Below are positions 58,572 to 64,000 of a stretch of DNA of 64,000 nucleotides, piece after piece. The position numbers and the translations under genes were made by a program. Position 1 is the first letter of the stretch. Every line of letters starts with the position of its first letter. The DNA comes from Candidatus Colwellia aromaticivorans (GTDB taxonomy: Bacteria > Pseudomonadota > Gammaproteobacteria > Enterobacterales > Alteromonadaceae). The stretch spans positions 1 through 64,000 of the forward strand of contig NZ_QOLD01000073.1 of the NCBI RefSeq assembly GCF_003333305.1, read 5' to 3'. The notes under the pieces were generated by a model, which saw nothing but the letters and a program-made list of their open reading frames with translations, had not been told where the DNA came from and made no database searches.

Positions 58572-60698
58572 TTAAGTAATAATAGGAAGTGGTGAGGGTT
58601 TGCTAAAATAATAACCTTGTGAGTAATTAATACCTAATGCTGTAACAACTGTTTGTACTGGCTTACTGTGAACAAATTCAGCAACACAAGGAATGTTAGC
58701 ATTGTGAGCAAAAAAAGTGATGGCTCGGGTAATTTCATAACTTTTTTCATTGAGATCAATATCTTTTATGTACTTAGCATCAATTTTTAAGTAATCAATA
58801 TCAAGTTCAAGAATGCGTTCGAAATTTGAATACTCAGTACCGAAATCATCAATAGCAAGTAAATAGCCTTTGGCTTTTAATTCATTTAACTGATTGATAT
58901 GATTTTTTTTACCTGTGGCACTCACCCCTTCTAGTATTTCCAAAATAACACGCTGAGGCTGTATTTTATACTGTCCGGTTTTTTCCTCTAAATAATCTAA
59001 AAGGTAGTTTTGACTTAAATCATCTTCGGTAATGTTTATTGAAAAAATATAATCATAATCACTCATGATTTTAAAGCTTTTATCCACTATTATTCGGGTA
59101 ATTTCAGGTAATAAACCCGATAATTTTGCCGTATCTAAAAAGTGAAATGGCGAGATGACTTTATCCCCTTTAATAATACGCGCTAGTACTTCAAACTTTT
59201 GTATTGTTTGATTTTCATTATCATATATACCTTGAAAGTAAGGTGTAAACTGATCAAGCTCTAACGCTGAATACAATAAATGATTACTGGCAATAAACCC
59301 CTCTCGGGTCGAATCATCAACAAGATCATCTTTAACATCAAATATGTGATAACGGTTTTTCCCTAAGCTTTTTGCTTTCTTCAATGCTATAGCACAGTTA
59401 TGTAATAAATGTTTCTTCCCTTGCGCTGCACCATAAGTAAAAGCAATATGCAGAGAAATATCTTCAACTTGAATAAGCGTATTATAAAAGTATTGTTGAA
59501 TAATTTTTATTTGTTCCGCAACATTAATTTCGCCTTCAAATAACAAGCCAAATTCATCAGAATTAAGTCTAAATGTTTCATGAGTAGTAAAAGTATTCAC
59601 TAAAGTATTCGCAATAGCGGTTAATATTTTATCGCCAATATTAAAACCATAAGCGGTATTTAGGTAACTAAAGTTATTAATATTAAGTAGAAGCAGCGAA
59701 TAGTTTTGTTCATTAGCCAGTATTTGCTGCTCAAGGTAGGTTTTATTATGCAACTGTGTTACTGAATCATAAAATGCCATCTCTACCACTTGTTGTTGGG
59801 CTGACTTTAATTTAGTTAGATCGCTAAATACAGACAAGTAATTTTGTATTTCTCCATGTTCATCTCTAATCACGCTAATACTCATCCATTGAGCAACTAA
59901 CTCGCCATTTTGATTCTTATTAGTTATTTCGCCACGCCATTGATCTTTTAGCAACAGTTCCTGCCACAACTGTTGATAAAATGTATGACCTTGCTCACCC
60001 GAAGATAAAATTTTAGGGTCTTTACCTAGAACGTCACTTTCGCACAAACCATATATTTTTTCAAAAGCGGGGTTCACCTCAACAATGTTATTATTTTTAT
60101 CTGTAATAACCACAGCTTCCGAGGCATTTTTAAACCCAACAGAAAGTAATAGTAGACGATCTTCATTCAGCTGCCTTTTTAAAACAATACTTACAATAGA
60201 AGAACAAGTCTCGAGTATTTTTTTATGAAACAATGCCGGTGTTCTATGTTCAAATGATGATAATGCAAAAGAACCTATGGCTTGTTTATGTTCATTACTA
60301 ACAGGCATTGACCAACAAGAGCATATATTAAAGTCATAAGCGATATGACGGAGGTTTTTCCAGCGCTCATCTTCTAAAGTATTTTGCACATATTGTGCTT
60401 CATTATGAAAAACCGCATTGCCACATGAACCACCAAATGGCCCCGGCTTTAACTTAGCTAAGGCTTCATGACCAACAGTTGGAATTGAAGGAGCGCACCT
60501 CACGCTTAGTAAGCCACCACTTGCATCAAGCATCATGATAGAGGCAACAGCATTAGGCAAAATACTTTCAGCTAACAAACAAAGGGAATTTAAAATATCC
60601 GCAACAGGATCATTAGCAGCAAGTTTTTCTAAGGTTTTACGTTGAATATCAGCAATAAAATCATATTGCTTCGGGGTGATTGAAACATCCTTATTCAT
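58572..60698 (-). CDS. GAF-PAS-degenerate GGDEF-EAL c-di-GMP protein
   Basis: About 708 residues. A GAF domain (near 20-170; GPFGGSCGNAVF) is followed by PAS (SEAVVITDKNNNIVEVNPAFEKIYG), then GGDEF and EAL. The GGDEF site reads NSDEF, so cyclase activity is unlikely. EAL keeps FEVLARI (EVL), DDFGTEYSNFERI and YLKID, so phosphodiesterase activity is plausible. An open frame reaches 30 codons further, but the ATG at 60698 has AAGGAA seven bases upstream. A near-perfect Fur box lies 155 bases before the start, suggesting iron control. Confidence 0.9.
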   Translation of the reverse strand: MNKDVSITPKQYDFIADIQRKTLEKLAANDPVADILNSLCLLAESILPNAVASIMMLDASGGLLSVRCAPSIPTVGHEALAKLKPGPFGGSCGNAVFHNEAQYVQNTLEDERWKNLRHIAYDFNICSCWSMPVSNEHKQAIGSFALSSFEHRTPALFHKKILETCSSIVSIVLKRQLNEDRLLLLSVGFKNASEAVVITDKNNNIVEVNPAFEKIYGLCESDVLGKDPKILSSGEQGHTFYQQLWQELLLKDQWRGEITNKNQNGELVAQWMSISVIRDEHGEIQNYLSVFSDLTKLKSAQQQVVEMAFYDSVTQLHNKTYLEQQILANEQNYSLLLLNINNFSYLNTAYGFNIGDKILTAIANTLVNTFTTHETFRLNSDEFGLLFEGEINVAEQIKIIQQYFYNTLIQVEDISLHIAFTYGAAQGKKHLLHNCAIALKKAKSLGKNRYHIFDVKDDLVDDSTREGFIASNHLLYSALELDQFTPYFQGIYDNENQTIQKFEVLARIIKGDKVISPFHFLDTAKLSGLLPEITRIIVDKSFKIMSDYDYIFSINITEDDLSQNYLLDYLEEKTGQYKIQPQRVILEILEGVSATGKKNHINQLNELKAKGYLLAIDDFGTEYSNFERILELDIDYLKIDAKYIKDIDLNEKSYEITRAITFFAHNANIPCVAEFVHSKPVQTVVTALGINYSQGYYFSKPSPLPIIT

Positions 60699-60852
60699 GC
60701 TTTCATTCCTTGATTGTATTTGCCTAAAAGCGGCATATCCATTAAATAAATCATAGCGAACAACATTAACTATCGCTACTGTGCTCAAAAATCAAATAGG
60801 GTTTTATTATGGCTTACGCTATTACGATTTAGCACTATTGATAAATGATAAT

Positions 60853-60871
60853 GATAATGATAATCAATATC
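60853..60871. promoter_or_regulatory. Near-consensus Fur box
   Basis: GATAATGATAATCAATATC matches the 19-base Fur consensus at 18 positions, and a further GATAAT unit precedes it. It lies 155 bases upstream of the c-di-GMP gene start and 62 bases after the rsuA stop; both genes are on the minus strand, so it most likely serves the c-di-GMP gene. Confidence 0.75.
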
Positions 60872-60932
60872 AGAAAAGTATTCTTTGATTCAGCACAAAG
60901 TCTAGGGTATTAATGCAAATAGCATAACAAAA

Positions 60933-61649
60933 CTATATTACAATTTTATTACTTATGCTAATAAATTTACTTTCACCCACACATAAGTTTTCATCTAATA
61001 TAAATGGACCTATTGATGTGCGATGTAATGCGGTAACAGGGTTATCAAAGCGTCCAAACATTCGTTTTATTTGATGATAACGCCCTTCCATTAAAATCAC
61101 TTCTGCGCGATATTGAGAAAGAATATTAAGCTTTACTGGCTTGGTGGTAATATCTTCATAGGCAAAATACATACCTTTGGCAAACGCGTTAATATAATCA
61201 TGATCTAATGGATTTTTCAATGTTACTAAGTACCGCTTAGCGACTTTACTTTTAGGTGATGTTAATTGCTCTGACCAACGGCTATCATTGGTCAGTAATA
61301 CTAAACCTGAAGTATTCAAATCTAAACGCCCTACAATATGCAAACTTATTTTCTCTGCCTGTGTTAATTTTAAGTTGATTAAATCAATCACGGTTTTATG
61401 TTTATCATCTTTCGTTGCACACACCACGCCGACAGGTTTATGCAACATAATATACAAGGCGCGATTTTCCTGAATAACTTGATCATCAAACTTGATAATA
61501 GAGAACTTATCAATTGCTTGAGCAATATCTGTGGCAATAACCCCATCAACACTCACGCGTTTTTGCGCCAATAACAAGCGAACTTTTTTTCGATTAATTT
61601 GACACTTTTCGCTGATTAAACGATCTAGACGAGCACGACTGATAGACAT
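60933..61649 (-). CDS. rsuA: 16S rRNA pseudouridine synthase RsuA
   Basis: A 238-residue enzyme with an N-terminal S4 RNA-binding domain (about 5-60) and catalytic motif GRLDLNTSG (Asp110). MLHKPVGVVCATKDDKH and EGRYHQIKRMF match the RsuA branch, which modifies U516 of 16S rRNA. RluF-type paralogues are close, so the site is inferred. It follows a small unknown gene by 11 bases, probably co-transcribed. Confidence 0.88.
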   Translation of the reverse strand: MSISRARLDRLISEKCQINRKKVRLLLAQKRVSVDGVIATDIAQAIDKFSIIKFDDQVIQENRALYIMLHKPVGVVCATKDDKHKTVIDLINLKLTQAEKISLHIVGRLDLNTSGLVLLTNDSRWSEQLTSPKSKVAKRYLVTLKNPLDHDYINAFAKGMYFAYEDITTKPVKLNILSQYRAEVILMEGRYHQIKRMFGRFDNPVTALHRTSIGPFILDENLCVGESKFISISNKIVI

Positions 61650-61660
61650 AATGAATAAAT

Positions 61661-62098
61661 TTAAATTGGTTTGAGGTTTAATTGTTTAGCAATAATGTTG
61701 AGAACTTTTTGCAACTTTATTTGTAATAAACCATTGAGTAATTTTGCTTGCTGCGCTAATAAATTCTGTTCAGATTCAGTAATCGCTATTGTAAAAATTA
61801 ACTGCTGTGGTTCTTTATCATCAATAACACTAAAGACATCATCTGAGTGAGTTTTCAATGTCTCTGCTTGTTTAGTTTGCTGATTTTCTTTTTGCTTTTT
61901 CTTTTGAATAGCAAAACGTTGCGGTGTTTCTAACAATAACTGAATAAAAAGAATATTATCTTCATCACCATACCAATTGGCCGTCATAGCTTGAAAATTA
62001 AACTGTGCTGAAAGTTTATTGGTGATTGAATTAATATTAACCCATTTCTCAGTTAAGTCATCACACACATAGATTGATATAGGTAGTTGTTCTGTCAT
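61661..62098 (-). CDS. Hypothetical protein upstream of rsuA
   Basis: A 145-residue, soluble, charged protein (ISIYVCDDLTEKWVNINSIT at the N-terminus; a Lys/Gln-rich stretch at about 67-80; amphipathic C-terminal helices). No signal peptide or membrane span. I do not recognise a family. Its close spacing to rsuA suggests one operon, not a function. Confidence 0.65.
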   Translation of the reverse strand: MTEQLPISIYVCDDLTEKWVNINSITNKLSAQFNFQAMTANWYGDEDNILFIQLLLETPQRFAIQKKKQKENQQTKQAETLKTHSDDVFSVIDDKEPQQLIFTIAITESEQNLLAQQAKLLNGLLQIKLQKVLNIIAKQLNLKPI

Positions 62099-62190
62099 GG
62101 TATTTTCTTAAAGTTCATTAAAAAGCAAGCCGTAAATAGTAGTCAAAAGTGAAATACATTTATGCTGTATTGAATGCCTAGATTAGAAAG

Positions 62191-62319
62191 CTAATGTTTA
62201 ATTAACAGAAAGTAATGATGCATTATTTCTGCATTAGAAGGAAGAGTAAGGTTGTTGCAATAAATACAAACTTGAATAACTTCTTTTGCCAAGTCTACGC
62301 CAACCATAGTATTCTTCAC
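62191..62319 (-). pseudogene. N-terminal relic of an IS110-family transposase
   Basis: Minus-strand translation from a GTG at 62319 reads MKNTMVGVDLAKEVIQVCIY, then a degenerate SNAEIMHHYF segment, and stops at 62191. VGVDLAKEVIQVC is the start of the DEDD transposase of IS110-type elements. No further transposase sequence remains, so only a 43-codon fragment survives. Confidence 0.75.
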
Positions 62320-62433
62320 CCTTAGGATGTGAGAAGATCAATTATCTATTCAGCAGGCTATTCCAAACATTTCCGTTTGTTCAAATGGTTATCCAAAATA
62401 ACCTAATAAAAATATCATAATGAGGGGCAATAG

Positions 62434-63132
62434 ATGCCTAGTCGTCTTCAACAGTCTTGTTTACTTAGTCTTATTATTTTATTTGCCTTAGTGCTACCTA
62501 ATGAAGCCTTTGCACACGGTGTTGATGATAGTACACGCGCATTTCTACAACAAAATACTGGTATACAAATTTTACCCTTTTTGTATATTGGTGCTAAACA
62601 TATGGTCACTGGCTATGATCATCTACTGTTTTTAGTCGGCGTATTATTTTTTTTATACCGTGGCCGTGATGTCCTACTCTATGTCAGCATGTTTACACTA
62701 GGACATAGTTTAACCTTACTTTTTGGCGTCATTAGCGACATTCAAGTTAATGCTTATTTGATTGATGCAATCATAGGGTTGTCAGTAGTCTACAAAGGCT
62801 TTGATAACTTAGGCGGCTTTAAACAACTATTTGGTAAATCTCCCAATCCGAAATTGGCAGTGCTAATATTCGGACTTTTTCACGGCTTTGGTCTGGCAAC
62901 AAAATTACAAGAGTTTCAATTACCTGAAGATGGCCTAATTCCGAATTTAATTGCTTTTAATATTGGTGTTGAATTAGGGCAGTTCACAGCACTCGCATTC
63001 ATTTTACTAGTGATTAACTTTTGGCGTAAACACAGTAGTTTCAACTATTTTGCTACGAGTACAAACTGCTTACTGATGAGTGCTGGCTTTATGTTAATGG
63101 GTTTCCAGTTAACGGGCTATTTTATTAATTAG
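62434..63132 (+). CDS. HupE/UreJ-like membrane protein
   Basis: A 232-residue polytopic protein with a signal peptide ending AFAHG and about six spans. Histidine-rich motifs sit in TM segments: GAKHMVTGYDHLLFLVGV, FTLGHSLTL and FGLFHGFGLA. HupE/UreJ proteins transport nickel or cobalt, but this HupE_UreJ_2 branch occurs without urease or hydrogenase genes, as here, so the substrate is unknown. It is followed at 50 bases by a membrane-anchor gene. Confidence 0.87.
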   Translation: MPSRLQQSCLLSLIILFALVLPNEAFAHGVDDSTRAFLQQNTGIQILPFLYIGAKHMVTGYDHLLFLVGVLFFLYRGRDVLLYVSMFTLGHSLTLLFGVISDIQVNAYLIDAIIGLSVVYKGFDNLGGFKQLFGKSPNPKLAVLIFGLFHGFGLATKLQEFQLPEDGLIPNLIAFNIGVELGQFTALAFILLVINFWRKHSSFNYFATSTNCLLMSAGFMLMGFQLTGYFIN

Positions 63133-63182
63133 CTCAAAAATGAATAAACTACAATTATAAACAGGAATTTAGAGATAAATTT

Positions 63183-63725
63183 ATGCAACAACAAACCATT
63201 GCGCTAACCAAAGCAACACTATTTAAATACACCCTATTCAGCATTATTTTCGCTGTAATAACCTTAGTTACTATCATATTGCCTGCGGAATATAATATTG
63301 ATCCTACTGGTGTTGGGCATGCACTCGGGTTAACCGTATTCAATAGTGTAGAAGCAAAAAAAGCTCCCATTACTTCATCACAAAAAAAAGCAGAGAAAAA
63401 CAAAGGCGTTGCTGAAACCATTGATATAATGGTTCCTGCTCATAGTGGCGTCGAATACAAATTTACTATGCTGCAGCATAAAAAATTATCCTACCTGTGG
63501 TTAACAAACGGTACGGCTTTGTACTTTGATTTACATGGCGAGCCAGAAGGCGACACCACCGGTTATTTTGAAAGTTATGCCATAGCCACAGTAAATCGCA
63601 TGGAAGGTAGTTTCACTACACCATTTCCTGGCGTTCATGGTTGGTATTGGAAAAACACATCAGATACCCCCGTGACTGTGCAGTTAACCGTTAAAGGTGA
63701 TTATGCAACACACGGCTTAAAATAA
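63183..63725 (+). CDS. Membrane-anchored protein partner of the HupE-like gene
   Basis: 180 residues with one N-terminal span (YTLFSIIFAVITLVTIILP) and a periplasmic domain with no Cys. GVEYKFTMLQHKKLSYLWL and VHGWYWKNTSDTPVTVQLTV are compact beta-rich phrases found in proteins annotated as transmembrane anchor proteins next to HupE-like genes. The pairing suggests a joint metal-related role; this is inference. Confidence 0.75.
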   Translation: MQQQTIALTKATLFKYTLFSIIFAVITLVTIILPAEYNIDPTGVGHALGLTVFNSVEAKKAPITSSQKKAEKNKGVAETIDIMVPAHSGVEYKFTMLQHKKLSYLWLTNGTALYFDLHGEPEGDTTGYFESYAIATVNRMEGSFTTPFPGVHGWYWKNTSDTPVTVQLTVKGDYATHGLK

Positions 63726-63791
63726 TTTATGGTCTAAAAATAGCGCTATCATAGCCAGACAATAAGCAATATATTTAACAAGAGTAGAAAA

Positions 63792-64000
63792 ATGAATTCA
63801 GCAATACAACTTAGTAAAGAAGATCTTAGAAAAAACAAACCTACTCGAGATGAATATCTAAACCAACCTAAACTTCCTCTGATACTAGTACTAGATAATG
63901 TCACGAATAGTTATAATGTTGGTGCATTTATTCGTTTAGCCGATGCTTTCGCTATCGAAAAAATCATCGTTTGTGGGGCGTTAACTATTTCAGACAAGAA
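63792..64000 (+). CDS. TrmH/SpoU-family RNA methyltransferase (partial)
   Basis: The window ends after 69 codons. LILVLDNVTNSYNVGAFIRL is the N-terminal SPOUT motif of TrmH-family 2'-O-methyltransferases (usual form DxVxDPxNxGAIxR). IIVCG continues the strand order. The substrate RNA cannot be told from this part. The ATG is 66 bases after the previous stop. Confidence 0.88.
   Translation, partial: MNSAIQLSKEDLRKNKPTRDEYLNQPKLPLILVLDNVTNSYNVGAFIRLADAFAIEKIIVCGALTISDK

Overview
The window is a chromosomal segment of an AT-rich marine gammaproteobacterium. Gene order and protein sequences fit the Alteromonadales, most probably Colwellia (C. psychrerythraea or a close relative). The genus is inferred from gene content and recall, not from a database search. 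Most of the window is conserved housekeeping DNA whose order matches known gammaproteobacterial neighbourhoods: rplU-rpmA-obgE opposite ispB; mdh opposite argR; rapA-rluA; djlA opposite lptD-surA-pdxA-rsmA-apaH; the rpsU-yqeY-dnaG-rpoD macromolecular synthesis group opposite tsaD; plsY opposite folB-folK-uppP; and zapE opposite zapG-degQ-degS.

Layout. Positions 1-2160 are accessory: a GC-richer orphan lipoprotein gene, a degenerate MITE-like element and two clusters of nested palindromes. 2161-9475 holds ribosome/GTPase, isoprenoid, malate dehydrogenase and arginine-repressor genes plus an LrgA/LrgB pair. 9527-11250 has a PIN-PhoH ATPase and a small ORF. 11460-24535 is the RNA polymerase recycling / outer-membrane biogenesis / rRNA modification block. 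24600-36900 is mixed: a broken chemotaxis receptor, a cold-shock gene with its own promoter and long leader, arfB, a GIY-YIG protein, a secreted ATP-dependent DNA ligase, a methyltransferase, an NSS transporter, an HDOD protein, glutaryl-CoA dehydrogenase, an EAL relic and arfA. 37075-44014 holds a tRNA(CAU), an outer-membrane barrel, rpoD, dnaG, yqeY, rpsU and tsaD. 44109-56895 holds an RND efflux pair, lipid/folate/undecaprenol genes, cnoX, zapE/zapG and two HtrA-type proteases. 56918-64000 contains a MITE, a frameshifted oxygenase, a c-di-GMP protein with a near-consensus Fur box upstream, rsuA, an IS110 relic, a HupE/UreJ-like protein and the start of a TrmH-family methyltransferase.

The most distinctive feature is the density of small non-coding repeats between otherwise ordinary genes. 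Four families can be separated by eye. M1 has ATACC...GGTAT ends and is about 160 bp. It has two inverted copies differing at one of 162 bases, one degenerate copy and a 48-bp perfect palindrome with the same ends. M2 has TATACCCATGATACTTCAA ends, with copies of 314, 267 and 71 bp and an eroded half copy that supplies the ribosome-binding site and start codon of apaH at the place where apaG normally sits. M3 has GTAACTATTCACC ends, with two inverted copies of about 170 bp. A REP-like CCTTCGAC...CTCAGGATGAACGG family includes a seven-unit 51-bp tandem array and one copy that encodes the C-terminus of an RND pump. Several genes are decaying: an MCP, an EAL protein, an IS110 transposase, and a 2OG-Fe(II) oxygenase broken by a 10-bp tandem duplication. 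No CRISPR array, prophage, intact insertion sequence or recognisable defence island was seen, and I found no clear candidate for a wholly new multi-gene system.
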